Assembly (NCBI GenBank): GCA_964419255.1
Contig: CAYQOU010000013.1
Location: 1-64,000 of the forward strand
Reading direction: 5' to 3'
DNA: 64,000 nt
From: CAZPHU01 sp964419255
Lineage (GTDB): Bacteria; Fibrobacterota; Chitinivibrionia; Chitinivibrionales; CAYFVL01
A program made the position numbers and the translations under genes. The stretch's first letter is position 1, and each line of letters opens with the position of its first letter. A model generated the notes under the pieces. That model made no database searches. It saw nothing but the letters and a program-made list of their open reading frames with translations, and was not told the origin of the DNA. This document shows positions 15,307-24,520 of this stretch, piece after piece.

Positions 15307-18084
15307 TTAAAATAAATAGGTCATGTACAGTCCACCAGCCTTTAATGTATAATTTTCCGCCCCAACATTCTCGTCGTACACTTTCTCATAGATGCCTTTG
15401 ATGACGGTAGATATTCGAGGAGTGATCGAATATCTTATCTGCCCATCAATCCCGTGCAAAAAATACATGGTGTCAAACCATCCCAAACCAGTCTCGTGCT
15501 CATCATCAACCCTCTTCTGATAATCACCCCTTAATGAGAGCATGAGTTTCCTGGGAATCACGGTAATGCGTACATCGTTTGAAAACTTGTAAAACAAACT
15601 GTGCAGGGAATCCTGAGTTTCTGTTTTATATTTTATCGCAAATCCGCTTCTATTACGAAGCCACCGCTTGATACTAAAACCCACTCTCCCTGAAAGTTCA
15701 TTATACCAGCTGTCACCGATATCATCTTGTGTTACATCCACGTAATTGGTGTAATCATTCTCTCTTGCAAGCCGACACCTCAGGTGATAATTGAAACCAT
15801 TATTGAATCGTTGTCTGACACCGATCATCACATCGTGTATGACATCTTTATTATGCTGCGAGGTGACAGAGGTTTTACCTGATACAACCGAGCCCGCTCG
15901 AATGTGTTCCTCATTATTTTCGAGCAACAGAGCATAGTGAAACGAAGCCACCGGCTTATTCATTCCAAAAGAGTATTCGCTCTGGAGAACTACATTATTC
16001 TGTTCAATTGGCGATCTCTGATCAGAAAACAAACTGTTGCTTGCTTCAGATCTCTCATATTCATAAGACAGTGAAGCATTCAGGCGTTCATCAAACCTTC
16101 TCTTTACACCGGCATTAAACGTATACTCATCGTTTTCAAGGTAAGGACTGCCTGCGGAAAAATAGTCGGGAGCGATCGCGGTGAATGACCCGGATATCTC
16201 ATACCCGTGAAAAATGCCCTGTGAAGAAAGCGTTGCGGCGTAATTGCTGCTGTCCGGATGAATAAGTCCCAGGACGCGCGGTAGAGCTTTGCTTACTCCC
16301 GGATTGTACCATGCGATTTCGTCATACGACTGGGTGTCGACGGTATCCCGCACCCCCATATTCAGCTCTGCCGTCACGGAGAGTGCTCCATCCAACAATA
16401 CCACATTGGCTTCGATACAGCCAGTCTGTGCCTCGGTCGGAGCGGGAGCCAGGGGATCAAAGATGTCCCTTCCCAGCAGCGTCTTATCGAGCTGATCGCG
16501 TGCTATCAAACCATGCACTGCTATGGATGAGTTGTAGGAAGGTTTATAGGTAAGCGAGGCTAAATATGTCAGCTGCTGTCGAACGGAAAATCCTGAATCG
16601 ACAACCTGATTATATATTTGTGGCTCATGATCTCCCGTATCCTTGGGCGCCTCACTCTCGCCTGCGGCAAGTTTAAATTTCAGCCGGCTTTCTCCACGTC
16701 CCATCTGGAAAAACGATCCCGTATACCTGATTCCGGTCATTTTTCTGCCGAATATGGATGTCTCGGAGCTGTTCTCATAAAAATCTCCGGCCTGAAATGA
16801 CTGGTCTTCATATGTCATAGCCATAGCAAACATATTCTTGCGCAACCGGGTTTCAGTATCCACCCAGTCGTTATGATAGAGATCCGCATTGATATTTATA
16901 TCAGCATCTCCCCTTTTACCCTGCAAAAAAACCGTCACCTCCGGTTGCAGGCCATCAGGATATTTTGACTGCTCGACCAGTGTATCATTGCGCCTTTGCG
17001 ACTGAGGTCGATAGTAGCCAACCCCAGCTTCTATATTCCCGATGAAACTTGATTGTGAGTTGCTGATCTCAGGTCTTGCCGAAAAGCCAGCTTTTAAATC
17101 ACCCGTTTGACCAACACGGTCTTTTTGTGAAGGAAGAACCACCGATTTGACCTGCTCAGGCTGTTTTAGAAGCGCAGACATCTCGTCTTCATCCACTATC
17201 TGCGCATCAACGATATTATCATAAACCATTTCGGTCTCTTTTCGGGAAATTTCCTCTTCCGAGATTAGCCCGATCTTGTTGCTGGTAATATCCGCTGCTA
17301 CCACCGACACAGATGCACCGCTTCTAACCGCGATCCCATTGCGATTATGGCTTAAGGTCCCTTGAAAGATGTCTACCCGAGCCTGATCGGTGCAGGCAAT
17401 TGCGGTTATATTGTTCTGAATGATCAGACTGTCAGCATAGACTGTCGAGCCTTCCATGCAATAGAGCGCCAGTACATGGCCGTTTAAGAATGAACATTTC
17501 TTCAGGACGGCATCTGAATTGGTGATCACCATACCATGAAGAGAATTGTTCTGGAACGTACAATGTTCAAGCGATACTGTACCGTTTTCTACATATACCC
17601 CATAATTGGAATGACTTACAATGCAATTGCGCAGAGTTGATCCGGCTCTGCTTCGGATGTATACCCGATCCCAGTCCCAGGGGTTTGGTTCCTTGTAGGC
17701 TGAGCGGAAAACGACAGGTTCATCCTTAGTTCCTTGCGCATCGATTTGTCCAAACACCGTAATGGTCGTATATTTGCCTCCGATATAGATGCGACAGCCG
17801 GGGCCAAACTCAAGTTTCTGCCCCGCAGGCACGATGACGCTGCCATTTATTAGAAAAGGACCATCTTCTTTGCGGAAAACACCAAAAAATACGCCGGATG
17901 GTATTTCCAGGCCGAAAGAGTCGGCAACATACGGCCTGTCTGCAGAACCGTCAGTGCTCGAATGAAGGATTTCGGACACAACGGCGTTGCCCGTGTTAGC
18001 TTCGGAATCTAGCTTTACGCGACTCTGCGAATAGGAACCTATCACTCCAAGCAATATAAAGAGACAACTAATTGTTTTCCTCAC
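15307..18084 (-). CDS. Outer-membrane protein: parallel beta-helix passenger plus C-terminal beta-barrel
   Basis: A 925-residue exported protein (signal peptide MRKTISCLFILLGVIGSYS). Residues about 75-275 form repeated right-handed beta-helix rungs (RNCIVSHSNYGVYVENGTVS; LEHCTFQNNSLHGMVITNSD; SFLNGHVLALY; HNRNGIAVRSGASV), as in pectate-lyase-like and DUF1565 domains. From about residue 340 to the end it alternates polar and aromatic residues in amphipathic strands and finishes with GGLYMTYLF, a terminal Phe typical of outer-membrane barrels. So a beta-helix appears to be displayed or plugged by a barrel of roughly 550 residues. Orientation (helix first, barrel last) resembles an autotransporter, but I cannot assign it to a known autotransporter family. 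First gene of a four-gene operon. Confidence 0.65.
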   Translation of the reverse strand: MRKTISCLFILLGVIGSYSQSRVKLDSEANTGNAVVSEILHSSTDGSADRPYVADSFGLEIPSGVFFGVFRKEDGPFLINGSVIVPAGQKLEFGPGCRIYIGGKYTTITVFGQIDAQGTKDEPVVFRSAYKEPNPWDWDRVYIRSRAGSTLRNCIVSHSNYGVYVENGTVSLEHCTFQNNSLHGMVITNSDAVLKKCSFLNGHVLALYCMEGSTVYADSLIIQNNITAIACTDQARVDIFQGTLSHNRNGIAVRSGASVSVVAADITSNKIGLISEEEISRKETEMVYDNIVDAQIVDEDEMSALLKQPEQVKSVVLPSQKDRVGQTGDLKAGFSARPEISNSQSSFIGNIEAGVGYYRPQSQRRNDTLVEQSKYPDGLQPEVTVFLQGKRGDADININADLYHNDWVDTETRLRKNMFAMAMTYEDQSFQAGDFYENSSETSIFGRKMTGIRYTGSFFQMGRGESRLKFKLAAGESEAPKDTGDHEPQIYNQVVDSGFSVRQQLTYLASLTYKPSYNSSIAVHGLIARDQLDKTLLGRDIFDPLAPAPTEAQTGCIEANVVLLDGALSVTAELNMGVRDTVDTQSYDEIAWYNPGVSKALPRVLGLIHPDSSNYAATLSSQGIFHGYEISGSFTAIAPDYFSAGSPYLENDEYTFNAGVKRRFDERLNASLSYEYERSEASNSLFSDQRSPIEQNNVVLQSEYSFGMNKPVASFHYALLLENNEEHIRAGSVVSGKTSVTSQHNKDVIHDVMIGVRQRFNNGFNYHLRCRLARENDYTNYVDVTQDDIGDSWYNELSGRVGFSIKRWLRNRSGFAIKYKTETQDSLHSLFYKFSNDVRITVIPRKLMLSLRGDYQKRVDDEHETGLGWFDTMYFLHGIDGQIRYSITPRISTVIKGIYEKVYDENVGAENYTLKAGGLYMTYLF

Positions 18085-18273
18085 GTGCAGCCCCGGACAG
18101 TTTTAACCTCGTTATTTTGGCACCCGATAGATACGATTTTCCGTGTATTTTTCCTTAAACCTATCATTTTCCTTATCGAGTTTGTAATTTTCAGTTTTTT
18201 TTGTAGTGCTCATTTAATAAACAAGTTATTTTGTATACCAACAGGCGACGATTCGTTTATATCCAAATTGTGC

Positions 18274-18298
18274 GGTTCCGGGTGGATGAGTCGTGCCA
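18274..18298 (+). repeat. Intergenic repeat family, block A only (copy 6)
   Basis: GGTTCCGGGTGGATGAGTCG followed by TGCCA matches block A of the family. It lies in the 326-bp gap 18085-18410 between the barrel gene and ybeY, which otherwise is AT-rich and without a gene. Confidence 0.6.
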
Positions 18299-18410
18299 TT
18301 TAGATTATATATGCCTTAACAAGAGATTTTTCAGCAAAATGATTGTACAATCTGCTGCAAACAAGAGTCAATCCTTTTAATACCGTGTTATCGAGAAACT
18401 GAAAGATATC

Positions 18411-18839
18411 ATGAGCCGGATCATAATTGACTTTATTCACGACTTCTCGGCACTTCCCTTTCCACGGAAAGCATTGCTGCATGCCGCGCAAAGTGTTGCA
18501 GAAGGTGAGTGTGTTGAAGATGGCTTCTCTTTGAACGTAATAATGTGTTCTGACGAAACAATCAAAGAACTCAACAGAAAGTATCGCGCAAAAGACTCCC
18601 CCACCGATGTGTTATCGTTTCCCTTTGAAGAGAGCGATTTTCTTGGCGAAATTTATATTTCCCTGCACCGTGCCGCCGAACAGGCTGTTCGTTTTGGATT
18701 AGGGTATGACGCGGAAATTGAACGTCTGTTTGTTCATGGGCTTCTTCATCTACTCGGCTACAATCACGAGGGTGAAGTCGAGCGTTCTGAAATGGAAGAA
18801 CGCGAGAATCGATACTGTTGCCTTTCACAACAGATGTAA
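18411..18839 (+). CDS. ybeY: Endoribonuclease YbeY (rRNA maturation factor)
   Basis: A metal-dependent single-strand endoribonuclease needed for 16S rRNA 3' maturation and ribosome quality control. The zinc site HGLLHLLGYNH (about residues 109-119) gives the three-histidine signature, and KDSPTDVLSFPF is the conserved strand before it. At 142 residues its length is typical. It is followed 60 bp later by a CorC-like CBS gene, the same order as in the widespread ybeY-corC arrangement; no phoH-like ybeZ precedes it here. Confidence 0.93.
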   Translation: MSRIIIDFIHDFSALPFPRKALLHAAQSVAEGECVEDGFSLNVIMCSDETIKELNRKYRAKDSPTDVLSFPFEESDFLGEIYISLHRAAEQAVRFGLGYDAEIERLFVHGLLHLLGYNHEGEVERSEMEERENRYCCLSQQM

Positions 18840-18902
18840 TATATTTATTCATTCATGAGTCTGATGCTCACCATGTCCTGATAACTATCAAAGGAGGTTT
18901 TG

Positions 18903-20186
18903 TTGGACAGTGATCCTGGTGCTTCGTTTTTACTCATAGCACTGATTTTATTTTTCTTGATCTCAGCTTTTTTTTCTACAGTAAAGGTTGTTTTCTTATC
19001 AATCGACAAAAATTCTCTTCCTGCCGATGAGGAACGTCTCCGTTTTTATGCATCGAAGATCGAGGATATACTCGAACACCGTTCTCTTCTGAACAGTACC
19101 GTATCATTTGGGAAAACCATTTCAAATGTAGCCTTTTCGATAATATTCTTTGCCTACATGCAAGCTGTACTTCCCTCCCATTCCTGGGGAAGCGTATTCA
19201 GCATCTCAGTGATTGCAAGCATTTTGATATTATCGATATTTGCATATGTTCTGCCTCGTACCATAGCCCTCCGATGGCATCTGGGAATGACTGCGACAAC
19301 CTTTTCTATCTACAATTTCCTCAGGGCTCTATTGTATTTCTTCTCTACAGGCATCCTTGTGATTCATCGGTTGCTCCTGAGACTGTTCAGGTACGATGAG
19401 AAATTTGCATTCCTGTCGGCCGAGGAACGTGCACGCATGGAGGATTTTTCCGACAGCGATCAGGGGCTTGATAAAGAAGAGCGGGAAATGATACACAGCA
19501 TTTTTGAACTGGGAGAGACAACCGTCAAAGAAATCATGATTCCGCGGGTGGATATCAAAGCCCTCGAGATAAACAGCAATTTGGATACGGTACTCAAGAC
19601 CATTAAGGAAGAGGGCCATTCCCGTATTCCCGTGTATCGTGAAAACATAGATTCCATCGAGGGGCTCCTCTATGCCAGAGATTTGCTGAGCTGGATGGCC
19701 GATCATTCCAGTGAGGAATGGAATCTGGCTTCCCTTCTCAAAAGGCCGCATTTTGTTCCGAGTGGCAAAATGATCGATGATCTTATGGGGGAATTGAAGA
19801 AAAGACAGATACACATAGCCATAGTTGTGGATGAGTACGGGGGTACCGCCGGCATTGTCACTCTGGAAGATATTCTGGAGGAGATTGTCGGGGAGATTCA
19901 GGATGAGTATGATGCCGAGGAAGAACCGGTTGTGGAAGTCGGACCGAATCTCTACCAGATCGATCCACACATGGATTTACACGACCTCTGCGAGAGAATA
20001 AATATCGACCTCGAGCTTGAGGATGTCGAATATAACACCCTTGGCGGACTGATTTATCACGAATATGGCGATGTGCCGCTGGTAAACACCGAATTTGATC
20101 ACGACGGACTGCATATAAAGGTTCTTGAGATGGATAATCAGCGTATTGAGAAGGTACAGGTGGAGGTTAACAGGGAGCCAAAATAA
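18903..20186 (+). CDS. CorC/HlyC-type CBS-domain membrane protein (CNNM-like)
   Basis: N-terminal about 190 residues are a DUF21/CNNM membrane domain with four hydrophobic segments (LLIALILFFLISAFFS, VASILILSIFAYVLP region, LRALLYFFSTGILVI). Two CBS domains follow (IMIPRVDIKALEINSN; HIAIVVDEYGGTAGIVTLED) and then a CorC_HlyC domain (YNTLGGLIYHEYGDVP). The family takes part in Mg2+/Co2+ efflux or homeostasis. The start is a TTG: the strong AAGGAGG lies at 18891-18897 and the TTG at 18903 has a better spacing than the adjacent in-frame TTG at 18900. Confidence 0.88.
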   Translation: MDSDPGASFLLIALILFFLISAFFSTVKVVFLSIDKNSLPADEERLRFYASKIEDILEHRSLLNSTVSFGKTISNVAFSIIFFAYMQAVLPSHSWGSVFSISVIASILILSIFAYVLPRTIALRWHLGMTATTFSIYNFLRALLYFFSTGILVIHRLLLRLFRYDEKFAFLSAEERARMEDFSDSDQGLDKEEREMIHSIFELGETTVKEIMIPRVDIKALEINSNLDTVLKTIKEEGHSRIPVYRENIDSIEGLLYARDLLSWMADHSSEEWNLASLLKRPHFVPSGKMIDDLMGELKKRQIHIAIVVDEYGGTAGIVTLEDILEEIVGEIQDEYDAEEEPVVEVGPNLYQIDPHMDLHDLCERINIDLELEDVEYNTLGGLIYHEYGDVPLVNTEFDHDGLHIKVLEMDNQRIEKVQVEVNREPK

Positions 20187-20342
20187 TCTCCAGCATTTTC
20201 AGAGCTCCTTTCATCCATCAGTCATTACCATATCGGTTGAGACAAATTAACTCCACGGTTTGCTCCGGAGTGATAAAATTACTATTTTGAAAGATTTTCT
20301 GGCAGTAGTTTCTTTATGCAGTTCCCCTAAAGGAGGATCTCT

Positions 20343-21131
20343 GTGAATATTGTGGTCTGCATCAAGCAGGTGCCTGGCACGACTCAGGTTAAAATTAATC
20401 CTGACACAGGTACACTTATCCGTGATGGTGTTGAAGCAGTAATTAATCCCTTCGATGAATATGCGGTGGAAGAGGCCTTGAGAATTCGGGATAAGGTCGG
20501 TGGAACAGTAAAAGTTATCACTATGGGCCCTCCGCAGGCGCAGAGCGCGTTGCGTACGGCCATTGCCATGGGTGCCGATGAGGCATATTTAATCTCCGAT
20601 CGTGCATTTGCCGGCTCGGATACCTGGGCCACCAGCTACACACTTGCTCAGGGGATAAAAAAGCTTGGAGATACAGATTTGGTGATATGTGGAAAGCAGG
20701 CTATAGATGGTGATACGGCGCAAGTCGGACCAGGTGTTGCGGAGATGCTGAACATTCCGTTTGTGTCATGGGTACGCAAAGTCGAGGAGATCAACGACAG
20801 CGCGGTTCGCGTGGAGCGAATGATGGAAGATGGCTACGATGTGGTCGAGTTGCAGCTGCCCGCACTTCTGACTGTGGTCAAGGAGATCAATGAGCCGCGC
20901 ATGGCATCTCTGAAAGGAAAAATGCGTGCGAAGAAGGCACAGATAACAACCATTTCCGCCTCCGATCTGGACGTCACCCCAGAGAAGCTTGGCCTGAAAG
21001 GTAGTCCGACTCAGGTTCTTCGCTCATTTGTCCCGGAAAAGAAAAGCGGGGGTGAGAAGATTAGTGGAGAAACACCTGAGCTGGTAGAAAAGATTAAAAA
21101 CACGATTCTTGACCTGGGCGTTGTTCGATAA
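20343..21131 (+). CDS. etfB: Electron transfer flavoprotein beta subunit
   Basis: 262 residues with the EtfB opening MNIVVCIKQVPGTTQVKINP, INPFDEYAVEEALRI and the ETF beta signature region VERMMEDGYDVVELQLPALL followed by TVVKEINEPR. It partners EtfA to carry electrons through FAD. AAAGGAGG seven bases before the GTG start fixes that codon. It lies 15 bp before etfA. Etf pairs of this kind, with a ferredoxin-fused EtfA, are known from flavin-based electron-bifurcating systems; the second FAD in EtfB would be the bifurcating one, but sequence alone does not prove bifurcation here. Confidence 0.93.
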   Translation: MNIVVCIKQVPGTTQVKINPDTGTLIRDGVEAVINPFDEYAVEEALRIRDKVGGTVKVITMGPPQAQSALRTAIAMGADEAYLISDRAFAGSDTWATSYTLAQGIKKLGDTDLVICGKQAIDGDTAQVGPGVAEMLNIPFVSWVRKVEEINDSAVRVERMMEDGYDVVELQLPALLTVVKEINEPRMASLKGKMRAKKAQITTISASDLDVTPEKLGLKGSPTQVLRSFVPEKKSGGEKISGETPELVEKIKNTILDLGVVR

Positions 21132-21145
21132 GGAGTTAGTGAAGA

Positions 21146-22348
21146 ATGGGTATTAAAGTAGACTTGGAGAAATGTATTGGATGTAGTCTCTGCGTGCGCG
21201 CCTGCGCTCAGGATGCTATCGAGATTGCCGAAAAGAAGGCCGTAATAGATCTGAATAAATGCAACTACTGTGGCGCCTGTGTGGATGCCTGCAAAAAATA
21301 CCAGGCCATAACCATCACAAAGGAAGCCGGGGAAGGTGCGGTGGATGTGACGCAGTATAAAAACATCGCCGTTTTTGTTGAGCAGCGTGGTGGAGAGATC
21401 GCCGGAGTGTCCTACGAGATGCTCGGGGAAGGAAGAAAACTCGCCGATCAGCTGAAAGAGAAGCTTATTGCAGTTGTGATCGGATATGAGATACAACACA
21501 AAGCGCAGGAGCTGGTAAAGTATGGTGCGGATAAGGTGATTTATTTCGACGGCCCCGATTTGGCTGATTTCAGGGATGATACCTATGCGGAACTGGTTCA
21601 GCGTGCTATCGACCAAGAAAAACCGGGTATTTTTCTGGCCGGAGCCACTGCAGTCGGCCGTTCGTTTATTCCAAAGGTTGCGGCCAAAGTTTACGGCGGT
21701 CTGACAGCCGATTGCACCAAACTCGAAGTGGACACGGAAAAAAGACTACTTCTGGGCACCCGTCCGGCATTCGGCGGAAACCTGATGGCAACCATTATCT
21801 GCCCCGACCACCGCCCGCAGATGGCCACCGTTAGGCATAAGGTCATGAAACCGGCACAATATGATGAACACCGTATCGGAGAGTTTGTAGAACATAAGAT
21901 ACCGGCAGATTCGATTGTCGATCGCGTAAAAATATTAGATATTATAAAGGAAATAGAATCGACAGTCAATATCACCGAAGCGGATGTCATTGTGGCCGGA
22001 GGCCGCGGCATGGGCAGTCCCGAGAATTTCAAGTACCTGCGTGATCTTGCCGAAGTAATCGGCGGGGCCATAGGAGCCAGTCGTGCGGCTGTGGATGCCG
22101 GATGGATCCCTTACTCTCATCAGGTCGGCCAGACCGGAAAGACGGTCTGCCCCAAGCTGTACATAGCCTGCGGCATTTCGGGCTCGGTACAGCATCAGGC
22201 CGGCATGCAGTCTTCGGACTATATCATTGCCATAAATACCGATCCGGACGCCGATATTTTCCAGATCGCCAACCTGGGGATTGTCGGAAATGCACTCGAA
22301 GTACTGCCATCGTTAACAGAATCCTTCAAACAGGCGTTGAGTAAATAA
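21146..22348 (+). CDS. etfA: Electron transfer flavoprotein alpha subunit with N-terminal 2x[4Fe-4S] ferredoxin domain
   Basis: A 400-residue EtfA. Residues 1-65 hold two complete cluster motifs, CIGCSLCVRAC and CNYCGACVDAC. EtfA proper follows (NIAVFVEQRGGEIAGVSYEM), with the FAD site GGRGMGSPENF, PYSHQVGQTGKTVCPKLYI and CGISGSVQHQAGMQSSDYI near the C-terminus. The ferredoxin extension is the form found in LctC and CarE of lactate and caffeyl-CoA bifurcating complexes. No dehydrogenase gene is adjacent; downstream is hisG after a single base, so the trio shares a transcript. Confidence 0.92.
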   Translation: MGIKVDLEKCIGCSLCVRACAQDAIEIAEKKAVIDLNKCNYCGACVDACKKYQAITITKEAGEGAVDVTQYKNIAVFVEQRGGEIAGVSYEMLGEGRKLADQLKEKLIAVVIGYEIQHKAQELVKYGADKVIYFDGPDLADFRDDTYAELVQRAIDQEKPGIFLAGATAVGRSFIPKVAAKVYGGLTADCTKLEVDTEKRLLLGTRPAFGGNLMATIICPDHRPQMATVRHKVMKPAQYDEHRIGEFVEHKIPADSIVDRVKILDIIKEIESTVNITEADVIVAGGRGMGSPENFKYLRDLAEVIGGAIGASRAAVDAGWIPYSHQVGQTGKTVCPKLYIACGISGSVQHQAGMQSSDYIIAINTDPDADIFQIANLGIVGNALEVLPSLTESFKQALSK

Positions 22349-22349
22349 T

Positions 22350-23219
22350 ATGAAACTTTCATTGGGAATACCAAAGGGAAGCCTGCAGGAGTCTACACTC
22401 GGATTGTTCCGAAAGGCCGGCATTCACATAAGTGTCGACCGACGATCATACTTCCCCACCTCCGATGACCCGGAGCTTGACCTTATTCTTATGCGTCCCC
22501 AGGAGATGCCCCGCTATGTTGAGCAGGGCATCATTGACGCAGGTATCACCGGCTACGACTGGACCGTCGAAAACAAGGCCAAAGTGCACACCGTATGCGA
22601 GCTTGAATACAGCAAGGTATCCAGACGGAAATGCAGATGGGTGCTTGCGGTACCGGAGGGGTCTAAGTTTAAGAAAGCCGAGGATCTCAGGGGAAAAAGA
22701 ATAGCAACAGAGCTGGTCAGCACCACAAAGTCTTTTTTCAGGGAAAAGAAGGTGCCGGTGACAGTTGAGTTTTCCTGGGGAGCAACCGAGGTTAAACCTC
22801 CACGGCTGGTAGATGCAATTGTGGATATAACAGAGACGGGCTCTTCTCTGCGAGCGAATCGTCTCAGGGTGATCGATACCCTTCTTGAGACAAGCACAAT
22901 ACTGATCGCGAACAGAGAATCCTGGAAAAGCCCCCAAAAGCGCCACAAGCTTGAGAACATCGCGATGCTCCTTCAAGGGACACTCGAGGCCGAAAACTTT
23001 GTGGGACTCAAGTGTAATGTCGACGATAAACATCTGGAGGCAGTTCTGAAAGAGCTTCCTGCACTTCACAATCCGACTATAAGTGAGCTGTCGGATAAAG
23101 GATGGCATGCAGTTGAGACAATTGTCGCAGTATCGGAGGTTAAACACGTAGTACCACGGCTCAAACGTGCCGGAGCATCAGGGATAGTAGAATACCCGAT
23201 CAACAAAGTTATTCAGTAG
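22350..23219 (+). CDS. hisG: ATP phosphoribosyltransferase, long form
   Basis: First enzyme of histidine synthesis: ATP + PRPP to phosphoribosyl-ATP. The 289-residue length and a C-terminal ACT-like regulatory domain (about residues 215-289, LKCNVDDKHLEAVLKELPAL) identify the HisG-long form, which is hexameric, histidine-inhibited and needs no HisZ. The catalytic half shows LGIPKGSLQE, DAGITGYDW and the PRPP-binding DAIVDITETGSSLRAN. It starts one base after the etfA stop, an unusual operon partner for a histidine gene; no other his gene is in the window. Confidence 0.94.
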   Translation: MKLSLGIPKGSLQESTLGLFRKAGIHISVDRRSYFPTSDDPELDLILMRPQEMPRYVEQGIIDAGITGYDWTVENKAKVHTVCELEYSKVSRRKCRWVLAVPEGSKFKKAEDLRGKRIATELVSTTKSFFREKKVPVTVEFSWGATEVKPPRLVDAIVDITETGSSLRANRLRVIDTLLETSTILIANRESWKSPQKRHKLENIAMLLQGTLEAENFVGLKCNVDDKHLEAVLKELPALHNPTISELSDKGWHAVETIVAVSEVKHVVPRLKRAGASGIVEYPINKVIQ

Positions 23220-23246
23220 AAATTACCCTTCCAGAAAGCAAAGCAG

Positions 23247-23280
23247 GCCCGAATATCGAACAGGATTTTCGGGCTTTTTT
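23247..23280 (+). terminator. Rho-independent terminator of the etfB-etfA-hisG unit
   Basis: GCCCGAATAT at 23247-23256 pairs with ATTTTCGGGC at 23265-23274, followed by six T. It lies 27 bp after the hisG stop. Confidence 0.85.
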
Positions 23281-23295
23281 CATTCCCCGTTATTT

Positions 23296-23598
23296 TTATT
23301 CCTGAGCGTCCTGTTTTTGATCTATCCAACGGGTGAGGGTATCGATAATTTTTTTGGCCTGATCGATGCTGGAGATGTTAAATTTTGTTTGCTGCCGATA
23401 CTCATCGTTCATCTTGCGATATCGTCTGATAGTAAATTTATCGGCCCCATATTCCTGCTTACGCCTGTCCCACTCCTGATATCTGAACAAAACAGTCGCC
23501 CAGGCGCCTTTGGACAAAATTTCCTTATCGAGTTGTTTTACGACCTGGATACCATCCTCTTCAAAATTGATCGTTAAATCATCGACATGAGAAGCCAT
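23296..23598 (-). CDS. Small conserved hypothetical protein
   Basis: A 100-residue charged soluble protein (DDLTINFEEDGIQVVKQLDK; SKGAWATVLFRYQEWDRRKQ; DKFTIRRYRK). I recall near relatives of the same length in other anaerobic bacteria, but no function is known to me. GGAGAG precedes the ATG. It converges on the hisG transcription unit and appears monocistronic. Confidence 0.7.
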   Translation of the reverse strand: MASHVDDLTINFEEDGIQVVKQLDKEILSKGAWATVLFRYQEWDRRKQEYGADKFTIRRYRKMNDEYRQQTKFNISSIDQAKKIIDTLTRWIDQKQDAQE

Positions 23599-23986
23599 TG
23601 TATCTCTCCGTGTTTTCTTTTAAGTAGATATGGAAGGTTAGAGATAGAGCTATAAAATAATTAAGTGACCGAATCGATATGGGAAATTTGATTTTACCGC
23701 ATGTTCCGTCCTCTATTCCGACTATCCTCATGTGCTGCATGTGATTCTCGATGATGCATGCATTTTTTCTTACCTGATTCCGGCAGAGCCGGAATCTGTT
23801 GCTCGGTGTTTTACTCAAAATATCGAATGTCAAGTGTTTCTCGACCGGACTGGTCTTTGCAGACAGGCATTCACAAGACATTGGCAGAGCTTTTGCTCAA
23901 CATACCAATAGAAGTGTAGATAGGTTTACATTTGTCAATATATTGTTACACATTGTTAGGAGTTAGGAGCTGAGTGGAGGGACTCT
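23599..23986. other. Gene-free interval with a perfect hairpin
   Basis: Divergent promoter region between the small conserved gene and the exopolysaccharide locus. GATTCCGGC at 23776-23784 pairs perfectly with GCCGGAATC at 23788-23796 across a 3-base loop; no T-tract follows, so it is not an obvious terminator and could be a regulatory hairpin or operator. The leftward open frame 23579-23881 across it has no protein-like features. Confidence 0.45.
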
Positions 23987-24478
23987 ATGATTGATAGAAA
24001 ATATATCGTGCTGTTTATCAGTGTCTTATTTGTTTTGGCACTGAATCTCGAAGAAAACAGGTCTGAGCAGTCTCATGAAGATCATACGATGCATACATGT
24101 CAGGCACGGCTGGGCCTTGCGCCGGTTCTAACGAGAAGATGGTGGGGCTATATCGATCGGGAAAAGCACACCCCGCAAAATGATCCGCAAGGCATAAGAG
24201 CATCCACGGACAATCGTAAAGACAGTGATTTCCCATCGGTTGCAAACCGCGCCAACATAAACAACGATCAGGAGGCGATACATCATCTGATGAGTCGCTC
24301 CGACGGTCAAACGGCATGGAGTTCGCTTAAATATGCAGAGGATATCAGATTTCCTGAGTCGAGAATGCTTGTGCTTTTTTTCTTGAGCCTGATTTTCATG
24401 ATATCTCTTGGCTGGATTCGCAAAAGAAGCTCCGGGCAGCAAGTAGTTTCGGAGACAAGAGCCTTTCCTGAAGTATAA
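23987..24478 (+). CDS. Hypothetical bitopic membrane protein at the head of the exopolysaccharide locus
   Basis: 163 residues with a hydrophobic N-terminal segment (YIVLFISVLFVLALNL, residues 6-21, signal or anchor) and a second one near the C-terminus (MLVLFFLSLIFMISLGWI, about 126-143). The 100-residue loop between is polar, rich in Asp, Asn, Arg and His, and of low complexity. Not a family I recognise. A good GGAGGG precedes the ATG. Its place 43 bp before the sugar-phosphate transferase suggests a role in that locus. Confidence 0.6.
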   Translation: MIDRKYIVLFISVLFVLALNLEENRSEQSHEDHTMHTCQARLGLAPVLTRRWWGYIDREKHTPQNDPQGIRASTDNRKDSDFPSVANRANINNDQEAIHHLMSRSDGQTAWSSLKYAEDIRFPESRMLVLFFLSLIFMISLGWIRKRSSGQQVVSETRAFPEV

Positions 24479-24520
24479 GCGCGAGGTATACAGTTTTGGT
24501 GTTACCAAGTATTCACACGG

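Noticed and set aside
22446..23147. 233-codon leftward frame opposite hisG
   Set aside because: Antisense shadow with unusual composition.
23579..23881. 100-codon leftward frame in the gap before the polysaccharide locus
   Set aside because: Overlaps the start of a better supported gene and crosses a perfect hairpin; no protein family resemblance.
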